This document shows, one piece after another, positions 51,611 through 60,908 of a stretch of DNA of 64,000 nucleotides. The notes under the pieces were generated by a model. It saw only the letters and a program-made list of their open reading frames with translations, had not been told where the DNA came from and made no database searches. Position 1 is the first letter of the stretch, and every line of letters starts with the position of its first letter. Source of the DNA: JBCDIQ01 sp039024295 (GTDB lineage: Bacteria; Bacteroidota; Bacteroidia; J057). Where the stretch lies: the NCBI GenBank assembly GCA_039024295.1, contig JBCDIQ010000001.1:1-64000 (forward strand), read 5' to 3'. Made by a program: the position numbers and the translations under genes.

Positions 51611-53040
51611 AGAGATACCTATCCATTTGCGTAATGATCCTTGGGCTGTGCGCCGTTTCCAGAGGGCAGGCACCCTTTTTTGTGGACTCCTCTTTTAATC
51701 TCCCGGTTAGTGTGATGGGAGCAGGCATGGATGTGGCAGCCGCAGACCTGGATGGAGACCTGGACCTGGACATTGTCCTGGCCATAGAGTTTGGGCCTAA
51801 TAAACTGTTGTGGAACGATGGCAAGGGAAAATTCACCGATGGAAGTGCGGGCATTTTTGCCAATGCTTCCAACGATAGCGAGGACATTGGTATTGCTGAC
51901 CTGGACCTCAATGGAAAACTGGACGTGGTCATTGTCAGTGAAGACAACCAAGTACATGAAATGTACCTTAACTACGGCAAAAATAACTGGACCAATATTT
52001 CGAATCGGCTGCCAAATTCGATTGCTAACGCGGTAGTGGTCACAGACCTGAATGGCGATCGCTATCCAGACCTAATCCTGGGAAATGCGGGCCAGAACCT
52101 TTGTTTGATCAATGACCGGAATGCCAATTTTGTTGATGAAACAGCAACTCGTCTTCCCACTATTAACGACATAACCCAGGACCTGAAACTCGCTGATGTA
52201 GATGGCGATAACGACTTGGACCTGTTTGTGGGAAACGAAGACCAAAATCGCTTGCTCATCAATGATGGAACTGGAAAATTCACCGATGAAAGCACCGCCC
52301 GTTTGCCGCAGCAATTTTCCCTGGAAACCCGAAAAGCGGAATTTGGAGATGCAGATGGGGATGGCGACCTGGACCTCTTCCTCTCCAACGTGGCATGGCA
52401 GCCGCAGAAGAACCCCCAAAACCGGCTTTGGATGAACAATGGGATGGGTGTTTTCACAGATGAAACGGTCCTGCGCCTTCCACCTGACGGGGAATTCACC
52501 CTGGACGGCATTTTTGTAGACCTGGACCAAGACCAGGACCTTGACCTCATGGTTGCCCATGTCACAAACGCGGGCTATCAGGCCTTGCTCAATAATGGAA
52601 ATGGGATGTACAAGGATGAAACCCTGAAAATCTTTGGCCAAAGCTTCAAAGGAGAAGCCCTTGGGGTATTGGCTGCTGATTTTGACGGAGATTCTATTCC
52701 TGACCTATATTTCTGTAACCGGGGCCAATCCGATCAATTGCTATTCGGCCAGAACCTGGCCACCTCCCTAGAGGAAAATATTTCCCCAGAAATTTCCTGG
52801 CTGGTGGTTACCCCTAACCCCGCTCACACGCAGTTAACCCTGTATAATAGGGGAGAAAAATTGCACGCAGGAACTGTTTCCCTGGTTGATTTGGCTGGGA
52901 AACAGGTATTTTCCCAGCAGGTGCAAATAGAGCGCAAAAACACCCGGTCTCTACGGCTCAACCAACCTGCTGCCGGCACCTACCTCCTGAAGTGGGAAGA
53001 ACCCGGAATAACCATCGAAAAGAAAGTAGTGCTGTATTAA
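51607..53040 (+). CDS. FG-GAP/VCBS repeat protein with T9SS sorting domain
   Basis: A 477-residue exported protein. A signal peptide (MKRYLSICVMILGLCAVSRGQ) precedes about seven FG-GAP/VCBS units of ~55 residues. Each carries a calcium-binding DxDxDxD loop such as DLDGDLDLD, DVDGDNDLD, DADGDGDLD, DLDQDQDLD and DFDGDSIPD. They fold as a beta-propeller like the integrin alpha head and commonly bind ligands. The last ~80 residues (WLVVTPNPAHTQLTLYN...AGTYLLKWEE) form a type A T9SS sorting domain. It is followed by a terminator-like hairpin and appears to be a single-gene unit. Confidence 0.9.
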   Translation: MKRYLSICVMILGLCAVSRGQAPFFVDSSFNLPVSVMGAGMDVAAADLDGDLDLDIVLAIEFGPNKLLWNDGKGKFTDGSAGIFANASNDSEDIGIADLDLNGKLDVVIVSEDNQVHEMYLNYGKNNWTNISNRLPNSIANAVVVTDLNGDRYPDLILGNAGQNLCLINDRNANFVDETATRLPTINDITQDLKLADVDGDNDLDLFVGNEDQNRLLINDGTGKFTDESTARLPQQFSLETRKAEFGDADGDGDLDLFLSNVAWQPQKNPQNRLWMNNGMGVFTDETVLRLPPDGEFTLDGIFVDLDQDQDLDLMVAHVTNAGYQALLNNGNGMYKDETLKIFGQSFKGEALGVLAADFDGDSIPDLYFCNRGQSDQLLFGQNLATSLEENISPEISWLVVTPNPAHTQLTLYNRGEKLHAGTVSLVDLAGKQVFSQQVQIERKNTRSLRLNQPAAGTYLLKWEEPGITIEKKVVLY

Positions 53041-53063
53041 GAAGCTGATCAACACCAGCGTAT

Positions 53064-53107
53064 TCCCCCTTAGCCATTGACGGGTTAGGGGGATTTTATT
53101 TTTTACA
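53064..53107 (+). terminator. Terminator after the FG-GAP gene
   Basis: TCCCCCT (53064-53070) pairs with AGGGGGA (53087-53093) around a 16-nt loop and is followed by TTTTATTTTTT. It lies 24 bp past the stop and fits a rho-independent terminator. Confidence 0.6.
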
Positions 53108-53169
53108 GAGAAATTACCCGCATCTTCTCAAATTCCTGTCTCATCAAAATTCACTTCCATCAATGTCAT

Positions 53170-53199
53170 TTTGTCATTGGCATAAATTATGCACTTTTG
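53170..53199 (+). promoter_or_regulatory. Bacteroidota-type promoter of grpE-dnaJ
   Basis: TTTG at 53170-53173 and CACTTTTG at 53192-53199 lie 18 nt apart, matching the -33 TTTG and -7 TAnnTTTG pattern with one mismatch. The grpE start is 48 bp further on. I see no CIRCE element between promoter and gene. Confidence 0.45.
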
Positions 53200-53246
53200 C
53201 AGGCTGGACTCAGTTAATCATTTAACCTACTTTCAAAAATAGATAT

Positions 53247-53933
53247 ATGAGCAAATCTCCAGAAGAATTTGCCACCCCATCTGCTGAACAAAACGGGCAA
53301 GATCATGCAACTGAAGCAGCAGAAACTCCATCTACCGACGCTCAAGGAGAACAAGAAATCCAGGCCGAACAGGCGGCTGAAGAGGATACTTCTGTTCCGG
53401 TTGACATTGTGACAGAGGAACCAGCAACTTCCGCTGACAGCCTGACACCAGAAGATGAGCTTACCCTGCTCAAGGCAGAGCTTGTGAAGACTCAAGAGGC
53501 ACTTGTCCAGTCCGAGGACCAGTACAAACGACTGAATGCGGATTTTATCAATTTCAGGAGGCGAAAAGAAAAAGAGATGACCGATACGATCATCTTTGCC
53601 AATCAGGAATTGATGAAGCAACTATTGACCATTGTTGATGACTTTGAGCGGAGCCTTCAGGCCATGGAGAAGACGGACAATGTCGAAGCGCTGAAAAATG
53701 GGATTGAGGGAGTAGACCGGAATATGAAACGAATTCTGACCAAGGCCGGCCTGGAGCCCATTGAAGCCATTGGAGCAGATTTCGACCCGGCCATTCATGA
53801 AGCAATCGCCAACATCCCGGTGCAAGAGCCAGAAAAGGATGGAAAGGTGATTGACGAGGTAGAAAAAGGTTACAAGCTCAAAGACAAAGTGATCAGGTTT
53901 TCGAAAGTAGTTGTTGGCGAATCTGGCGCATAA
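53247..53933 (+). CDS. grpE: Nucleotide exchange factor GrpE
   Basis: GrpE releases ADP from DnaK. This 228-residue form has a long acidic N-tail (about 1-75, rich in Glu, Ala and Thr), longer than in E. coli. Next is the dimerising coiled coil (LTLLKAELVKTQEALVQSEDQYKRLNADFINFRRRKEKEM) and the C-terminal beta-wing with the signature region IGADFDPAIHEAIANIPVQEPEKDGKVIDEVEKGYKLKDKVIRFSKVVVG. It precedes dnaJ by 17 bp and forms an operon with it; dnaK is elsewhere, as is common in the phylum. Confidence 0.96.
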   Translation: MSKSPEEFATPSAEQNGQDHATEAAETPSTDAQGEQEIQAEQAAEEDTSVPVDIVTEEPATSADSLTPEDELTLLKAELVKTQEALVQSEDQYKRLNADFINFRRRKEKEMTDTIIFANQELMKQLLTIVDDFERSLQAMEKTDNVEALKNGIEGVDRNMKRILTKAGLEPIEAIGADFDPAIHEAIANIPVQEPEKDGKVIDEVEKGYKLKDKVIRFSKVVVGESGA

Positions 53934-53941
53934 GCACGTAA

Positions 53942-55108
<1,167 letters not shown>

Positions 55109-55162
55109 AAAGATTCCGATTTAGGGGTTGAACCCATCAACATATATTTTTTAAACCCATAG

Positions 55163-55199
55163 AACTCGCAGGTTTTGAAAACCTGCGAGTTTTTTATTT
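55163..55199 (+). terminator. Strong terminator of grpE-dnaJ
   Basis: A 14-bp perfect stem (AACTCGCAGGTTTT at 55163-55176 with AAAACCTGCGAGTT at 55178-55191) followed by a T-run to 55199. The T-run on the plus side makes it the dnaJ terminator. The A-rich left side (AAACCC) makes it poor on the other strand. Confidence 0.92.
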
Positions 55200-55252
55200 C
55201 ATGAAAGCATACCGATTGCTCGAAATGAAGCATATTTTACCTGATTAGCAGA

Positions 55253-55867
55253 TTAAATCTGCTGCCACTCCGGAAACAGGTTGGGTTCGATCCATTCTGT
55301 CTGGAGCAATTCTTTGTAAGCTTCCTTTTTTCCAGCCGCCTTATCATCAAGGTACGCCAATAGTCGAACGGTAGCCGAAGTGATCGGAGCGACCAATGAT
55401 CCGATGATCGGCAGGGGAGAAACCCGTTTTGAGGTAAGCTGAGGCGCACAAATTCTCGCGTACGTCGGAAAAAACTCTCCCATAAACTGATGCTGATATA
55501 AGGAGTCGAGTGTTTGGAGCTGCGCAGTTACGTACACCTCTTCGTTTTTTCTGATCTGTCGGCGTTTTTTACCATCGAGCAAATCGTTACGAATGGCTCG
55601 GAGGTAGGCTTCAAAAGACTCAGCAGTCGCCGCATAGGCGTATTCCATTTCGACTACATCTGCTTGTGAGATCGAGTCTTCCTGGAGCTTAAACAGCTTG
55701 ACGTATTTTTCCGCCTCTCGCCTGCATTGGTGATATCGCGTAAGAATGCCCGATTCAGAAAGGTCATACACTAACTTTTCTGCTTTGGTACTTTTCTGGG
55801 CATACAGGGTACATGTCATACATACCCCGGTTACCACCAGCATAAACGCTTTTAATAAGTGTGACAT
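55253..55867 (-). CDS. Exported hypothetical protein
   Basis: A 204-residue protein with a signal peptide from ATG 55867 (MSHLLKAFMLVVTGVCMTCTLYAQ); an upstream ATG at 55930 would bury this signal. The mature part is helical and charged (AEKLVYDLSESGILTRYHQCRREAEKYVKLFKLQEDSISQADVVEMEYAYAATAESFEAYLRAIRND). It ends with a short apolar stretch (RVSPLPIIGSLVAPITSATVRLLAYLD). I do not recognise a family. It is convergent with dnaJ across the terminator. Confidence 0.6.
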   Translation of the reverse strand: MSHLLKAFMLVVTGVCMTCTLYAQKSTKAEKLVYDLSESGILTRYHQCRREAEKYVKLFKLQEDSISQADVVEMEYAYAATAESFEAYLRAIRNDLLDGKKRRQIRKNEEVYVTAQLQTLDSLYQHQFMGEFFPTYARICAPQLTSKRVSPLPIIGSLVAPITSATVRLLAYLDDKAAGKKEAYKELLQTEWIEPNLFPEWQQI

Positions 55868-55978
55868 ATTCGTAAAGCTTAACTTATGAGGGATATAACG
55901 GCACAATCGAAAGATTATGCGATCCTTCACAGGTTAAGACAGAACTTGAGGTAAAAAGTCATTCAATCGAGAGACGGC

Positions 55979-56284
55979 TTATTTCAAATCCGGCATGATT
56001 TCGTCGTAGTCCTGGATTTCCCCTATGTCTAAGGTGCCGCTGAGGTCTCCCTTTCCGGATTTTCCCTTTCCTTTGCTGACCAAACTCACCACCGTTCGCG
56101 TTGCTTGAGCTGACGTCCCTGGTTTTCCATCCAGACTGCCAATGCTGCCTCCACTCCTTGTGATGCGGCTCACCTCTTTTGCTAAGTACCGGTGCTGGTA
56201 CAGCAGCTTTATTTCTGCCTCGTTGAGGCCTCGGGTCCGCACGCCCATGGCGTGGAGAGAATTGCGCATACTAAGTAGATCCAT
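55979..56284 (-). CDS. Small hypothetical protein
   Basis: A 101-residue soluble protein without signal or membrane segment. The first half is helical (MRNSLHAMGVRTRGLNEAEIKLLYQHRYLAKEVSRIT). The middle is rich in Gly, Ser and Lys (RSGGSIGSLDGKPGTSAQATRT, SKGKGKSGKGDLSG) and the end is acidic (IGEIQDYDEIMPDLK). I know no homologous family. It lies 111 bp upstream of the exported hypothetical on the same strand and may be co-transcribed. ATG 56284 has a weak context and the gene might start at ATG 56269. Confidence 0.45.
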   Translation of the reverse strand: MDLLSMRNSLHAMGVRTRGLNEAEIKLLYQHRYLAKEVSRITRSGGSIGSLDGKPGTSAQATRTVVSLVSKGKGKSGKGDLSGTLDIGEIQDYDEIMPDLK

Positions 56285-56454
56285 GGTGCAGCTTATGTTT
56301 GTTGGGATAAATTATCGTATGTTTCGGCTTTTTGCAATTATCACACCCAAAAAACAATCAAGGGTCTATTCCCTTCTTAATTTTCAGAAACGAAACCAAC
56401 TGTATTTTTCCCTACCGATGCACCTCCCTATTTTCACAAAAAGCTATTGAAAAT

Positions 56455-59019
56455 ATGCTCCGAAACACCTTCACCTTTATTGGGACTTGCTGCTTTTTTC
56501 TATTGAATCTCTCATTCGCCCAAGTTCCCCTGTGGTTACAATCTGGCGGCGGTAAACTAATGGATGAGGCAACCTCATTGAGCATTTCTGACAGTGGATT
56601 TGTCTATGCATGCGGGGTGTACAGCGACACCGCTATTTTTCAAAACGACACGTTCATCTCGGGCAAATTTCAACCCATTTTTACTGATATATGGATAGGA
56701 AAATACAGCCCCGAGGGGAACCAACTTTGGGTAAAGTCTTTGCGGGCCCAGTTTTTCGGAACAGCCTTCAACATCTCTCCTGATGCAGTAGGCGGGTTCT
56801 ACCTGACAGGACGGTTTCAAGGAACCCTTGATGTTGGCACCACTACCCTTACTTCTCAAGGGCAGGATGAGGGTTTTTTGGCGCGTTTCAGGCCAGACGG
56901 TACCCTCCGGTGGGCCATTGCTCTTGGGGGAAAAGAACAGGATGCAGGCTTGGGGCTGGCGAGCGACCTCGAAGGAAATGCATACGTTACCGGGTATTTT
57001 ACAGACAGTGCAAGCTTTAATGGGCCAATTCTTGAAGCAAGAGGGGGTACAGATATTTTCATCGCAAAATTTGATAGTTCAGGCTTTAATCGATGGGTGG
57101 TTCAGGCCGGAGGCAATTTTCAAGCTGGAGGCACATTTCCTCCTCCTACCGACCAGGGAATCGACTTGGCCATCGACAATGAGGGGAATGGCTACCTAAC
57201 AGGCACGTTTGCAGATACCGCACGCTTCGACACCCTCATCCTGACGAACGCCCCATTTGCGACCTCTGCATTTGTCGCTAAGTTTGATACGCTGGGCACC
57301 TTTATGTGGGCTACTTCCCTGTCCAGCACTGCCGAAGCCAGGGGAAACAGCATTGATATCAGCCCTGCAGGAAACCTTTTTGTCGCAGGTGAATTTTCAG
57401 GACAACTTCAGGCAGGAGCCTTTTCCATTTTAAGCCAGGGGATTCCCACCGACCTTTTCGTTGCCTCCCTGGATACCAATGGGCAAGCCATTTGGCTGCA
57501 AGGGGCGAATGGCAAGCTTGCTGATCGGGCTCAAAGTCTCCAGGTAAGCCTGCAAGGCGGGTGCTGGGTGACCGGAGGATTTCAAGATACCTTGGCTTTT
57601 GACAATGATACCCTAATTTCCCATGGTGGAACAGATATATTTCTCGCCCAATTCACAGATTCAGGTGTTATTGCTTTCGTGGAAAATTTTGGGAGACTGG
57701 GAAATGATCAAGGAAACGCACTAGGGTTGAAGGGGAATGACCTTTTTCTGGGAGGCGCATTTTCAGATACCTTCCAGGTTCCGGGAATTCTACCAGATAC
57801 CAGCAAGGGAATGGAAGACGCTTTCATTACACGATTCAGGCTCTGTCAGCAGGTAACGGTGAGCATCCTGGGGGATAGCAGTCGAAGTTTTTGTCAGGGA
57901 GACTCCGTTACCCTTGCTTCGCAATTCCCACTTAGCGATAGCATTCGGTTACAATGGCTGGTAAATCAACAGCAGATCCTCCTGGCGACAGATAGCTCCA
58001 TTATTACCAGTATCACAGGAGGATACCAAGTAGCCATCACGGATACATTTGGTTGTGCCGATACCTCTGAAATCGTCACGGTTCAAGCGTTATCCCTTCC
58101 TCCCAAGCCCGTTATTGCGGCAGATTCAATCTTCTGTGCGGAAGACAGCCTATTGGTATCAGGCCCAACAGGATTTTCAAATTATCAATGGTCCTCCGGG
58201 GACAGCACCAACCAGTTTTTCTACCGAGATACCCTGCCCATCAGTTTGGTTGTGGTAGATTCCAACGGATGTGTCTCTGCGTCCAGTGATACCCTGGAAA
58301 TCACTCGGTTTCCAAGTCCACCTCTGCCTGTTATCGGGGGAGACCCTTTTCTATGCCTAAATGGAGGCGGAAATGCGGAATTGATTGCCCCCCCAGGATT
58401 CGCAGCCTACCAGTGGTCTACAGGCGACACTACCCAATCGCTCTCTATTAATGGTACGGGAACGGTGACTTTGGTGGTTTTTGATTCCAATGGATGCAGA
58501 AGCCCAGTTGCCCAAGTGGACATCAGGACCCAAAATCCGCCTGCCACCCCAAGTATCCAGCAGATTGCTCCAGATACCCTACAGGTAACCCCACCATCTG
58601 ATGGATACATTTGGCTGTTCAATGGAGTGCCCATTTCAGACAGCACACGAAAGATTGTTCCAGATACAGCCGGCACCTTCCAGGTAATTATCCAGAACAA
58701 TGGCTGCCTGTCAGACACCTCAGCTGTATTCATTTACATGCTGCCAGTAGGAATTGCCTCCACTATACCTATTGAGCTAACAATTTTCCCGAACCCCGTT
58801 AAGGAATCTTTCAGGATACGCACTAACGCCCATTCCCTTTCAGGAATCACTGTCCAGGGATTTGATGCAAATGGTCAGCAGGTGGTCTTGCAGCCGATTG
58901 AGGAAGGAAAAAGGCAAATCATGTACACAGTAGGACATTTATCTCCCGGCAGGTACTACCTAAAGGTGTTCCTACCAGGATTTATTCCTTCGACGCATGC
59001 CATCGAAATTGTGAGATAA
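56455..59019 (+). CDS. Large SBBP-repeat/Ig-like protein with T9SS sorting domain
   Basis: From ATG 56455 (signal peptide MLRNTFTFIGTCCFFLLNLSFAQ) the product is 854 residues; the ATG at 56332 would bury the signal. The N-terminal half has about eight ~45-residue SBBP-type beta-propeller repeats (GNAYVTGYFTDSASFNG, GNGYLTGTFADTARFDT, GNLFVAGEFSGQLQAGAFS). Three or more Ig/PKD-like segments follow (ADSIFCAEDSLLVSGPTGFSNYQWSSGDST and GGDPFLCLNGGGNAELIAPPGFAAYQWSTGDTT). A T9SS type A sorting domain closes it (LTIFPNPVKESFRI...LSPGRYYLKVF). It should be a secreted or surface protein. It is convergent with the acyl-CoA dehydrogenase, with 9 bp between. Confidence 0.88.
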   Translation: MLRNTFTFIGTCCFFLLNLSFAQVPLWLQSGGGKLMDEATSLSISDSGFVYACGVYSDTAIFQNDTFISGKFQPIFTDIWIGKYSPEGNQLWVKSLRAQFFGTAFNISPDAVGGFYLTGRFQGTLDVGTTTLTSQGQDEGFLARFRPDGTLRWAIALGGKEQDAGLGLASDLEGNAYVTGYFTDSASFNGPILEARGGTDIFIAKFDSSGFNRWVVQAGGNFQAGGTFPPPTDQGIDLAIDNEGNGYLTGTFADTARFDTLILTNAPFATSAFVAKFDTLGTFMWATSLSSTAEARGNSIDISPAGNLFVAGEFSGQLQAGAFSILSQGIPTDLFVASLDTNGQAIWLQGANGKLADRAQSLQVSLQGGCWVTGGFQDTLAFDNDTLISHGGTDIFLAQFTDSGVIAFVENFGRLGNDQGNALGLKGNDLFLGGAFSDTFQVPGILPDTSKGMEDAFITRFRLCQQVTVSILGDSSRSFCQGDSVTLASQFPLSDSIRLQWLVNQQQILLATDSSIITSITGGYQVAITDTFGCADTSEIVTVQALSLPPKPVIAADSIFCAEDSLLVSGPTGFSNYQWSSGDSTNQFFYRDTLPISLVVVDSNGCVSASSDTLEITRFPSPPLPVIGGDPFLCLNGGGNAELIAPPGFAAYQWSTGDTTQSLSINGTGTVTLVVFDSNGCRSPVAQVDIRTQNPPATPSIQQIAPDTLQVTPPSDGYIWLFNGVPISDSTRKIVPDTAGTFQVIIQNNGCLSDTSAVFIYMLPVGIASTIPIELTIFPNPVKESFRIRTNAHSLSGITVQGFDANGQQVVLQPIEEGKRQIMYTVGHLSPGRYYLKVFLPGFIPSTHAIEIVR

Positions 59020-59028
59020 GCAGGTAAA

Positions 59029-60837
59029 TCAGGCGATTTCCACGAGCCCTTCAGAAAGGGTCAACTGCTCCTGGTTCTGCAATATCTCCACCAATCCTCC
59101 TACACGAGGTAGCTCATACGTAAAGAAAAAGCGCATGGTATGGATCGTTTGGCGATATGCTTCCTGGGTCTGGCTGCCATTGCCTGTCAGCAAGGCTTCC
59201 TGAGCAACAGCCGCCATCTTGAGCCATTGCCAGGATACCAGCAAGGTGCCCATCATCTCCATGAAGAGGGTGGCATCTGATAGGAAAAGCTCAAAATTAC
59301 CCGTCTTGGCTACGCCCATCAGGTGATTGAGTACGTGTTCCGCTTGCTTCAGGCGCTGGCCCAGCTGTCCGGCATAGGGACGCAGGCTCTCATGGGTCAT
59401 GGCTTGTTCCAGGGTTTCCTGAATTTCTTCCATGAGCCACTTCAGGGCCTGTCCCCCTTTCATCTGCATTTTTCTACCCAGCAGGTCCAACGACTGGATG
59501 CCCGTGGTCCCTTCATAAATGGCATAAATCCGGATATCACGGTAATACTGCTGGAGCACAAAATCGTTACAGAAGCCGTAGCCTCCCAACACCTGCAACC
59601 CATTATCCACAGAAGTGCGGCCTTTTTCAGCAGGATAGGTCTTGGCCACCGGGGTGAGGATTTCCAATAAATGCTGGTAGCGGTCTTTTTCCGCTCCGGT
59701 AGAAACATGCGCCATATCCGCGTATTGGGCAGCCTGCAACACCAAGCTGAGCGATCCTTCATAAATCGCTTTTTGGAGGAGCAACATTCTCCTCACATCT
59801 GGGTGGTTGATGATCAGGGTCTGGTCCTGTGAAGCATCCTTCTGGCCAGATTGCTGAATCTTACGGCCTTGGGGGCGCTCCTTGGCATATTGCAAGGAAG
59901 CGTGGTAAGCCGCACAGGCAATAGAAGTTGCCCCTCGGCCTACGGCAATCCTGGCTTCGTTCATCATCTGGAACATATAGGAGAGGCCTTTGTGGGGCTC
60001 GCCTACCAACCAACCATAGCAATCCTCATCTTCCCCAAATACCAGGTGTGTGGTGCAATATCCTTTTTGCCCCATTTTCTGGTAGTCGGCTTCGGTGCGC
60101 ACATCATTGGGGTGCAACCCACCGCCCTCTGTGATTCGGTGCTTAGGCACGGCAAAAAGAGAGATCCCCCTTGTGCCTGCTGGAGCTCCATCTATTCTGG
60201 CCAATACCAAATGGACAAAGTTGTCACAGTATTCATGGTCTCCTCCGGAGATAAATATCTTATGGCCTTTGATGCGGTAACTGCCATCCTCTTTAGGCGT
60301 CGCAGAAGTCACAATGTCAGAAAGGGAACTGCCTGCCTGTGGCTCAGTAAGGCACATGGTACCGCCCCATTCTCCTGAGAGCATTTTGGGCACATAGGTG
60401 TCTTTCAACTCCTGGCTCCCAAAGGAAACAATCAGGCCGGCAGCACCAGAAGTCAGCAGCACATAGCCCGTTGCATTGTTATTGGCAGCTTCCATGATGT
60501 AAGAGGTGGCCTGGGAAACCATCTCGGGCAATTGCAGGCCCCCGTCTTCAAAGTCAAATCCACTGCCGATTAGGCCAAGTTCTGCAGATTGCTGCATGAA
60601 GGTTTTTACCTGTGGGTGAACAACAATGCCCCCGTCTTTGTAATGAGCCGGCTGTTCGTCCATTTCCCTGAAACAAGGGTATAATTCCGCATCTGAAAAA
60701 TCCTTTACTGAATCCAATAAGAGATCCACACTTTCCAAATCAATTTCGGAAAAGCGTGCGTGTTCCAATACCCCTGCTAGGCCATGCACTTCAAATAATT
60801 GGAAGCGCAGCGTGTCCATGTTAATGTATTCTGACAT
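59029..60837 (-). CDS. Acyl-CoA dehydrogenase
   Basis: A 602-residue FAD enzyme of fatty acid beta-oxidation that introduces the alpha-beta double bond into acyl-CoA. The length and the C-terminal extension (about 450-602, with WLMEEIQETLEQAMTH) place it with the long ACAD family, such as DmdC or AcdH-like enzymes. Central signatures are CLTEPQAGSSLSDIVTSATPKEDGSYRIKGHKIFISGGDHE and MMNEARIAVGRGATSIACAAYHASLQYAKERPQGR. The catalytic Glu is in IYEGTTGIQSLDLLGRKM. The chain-length preference is not clear and no other beta-oxidation gene is nearby. Confidence 0.92.
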   Translation of the reverse strand: MSEYINMDTLRFQLFEVHGLAGVLEHARFSEIDLESVDLLLDSVKDFSDAELYPCFREMDEQPAHYKDGGIVVHPQVKTFMQQSAELGLIGSGFDFEDGGLQLPEMVSQATSYIMEAANNNATGYVLLTSGAAGLIVSFGSQELKDTYVPKMLSGEWGGTMCLTEPQAGSSLSDIVTSATPKEDGSYRIKGHKIFISGGDHEYCDNFVHLVLARIDGAPAGTRGISLFAVPKHRITEGGGLHPNDVRTEADYQKMGQKGYCTTHLVFGEDEDCYGWLVGEPHKGLSYMFQMMNEARIAVGRGATSIACAAYHASLQYAKERPQGRKIQQSGQKDASQDQTLIINHPDVRRMLLLQKAIYEGSLSLVLQAAQYADMAHVSTGAEKDRYQHLLEILTPVAKTYPAEKGRTSVDNGLQVLGGYGFCNDFVLQQYYRDIRIYAIYEGTTGIQSLDLLGRKMQMKGGQALKWLMEEIQETLEQAMTHESLRPYAGQLGQRLKQAEHVLNHLMGVAKTGNFELFLSDATLFMEMMGTLLVSWQWLKMAAVAQEALLTGNGSQTQEAYRQTIHTMRFFFTYELPRVGGLVEILQNQEQLTLSEGLVEIA

Positions 60838-60908
60838 CGGTGGTGAGTTGAATGTGAATTAGGAACCTGAATCTACGGAATTCATAGAAATTTTAGCATT
60901 TTTCGAGC

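Noticed and set aside
51501..51947. Minus-strand 148-codon frame across the start of the FG-GAP gene
   Set aside because: It is antisense to the calcium loops and signal peptide of a well-supported gene, with a Ser-rich low-complexity translation.
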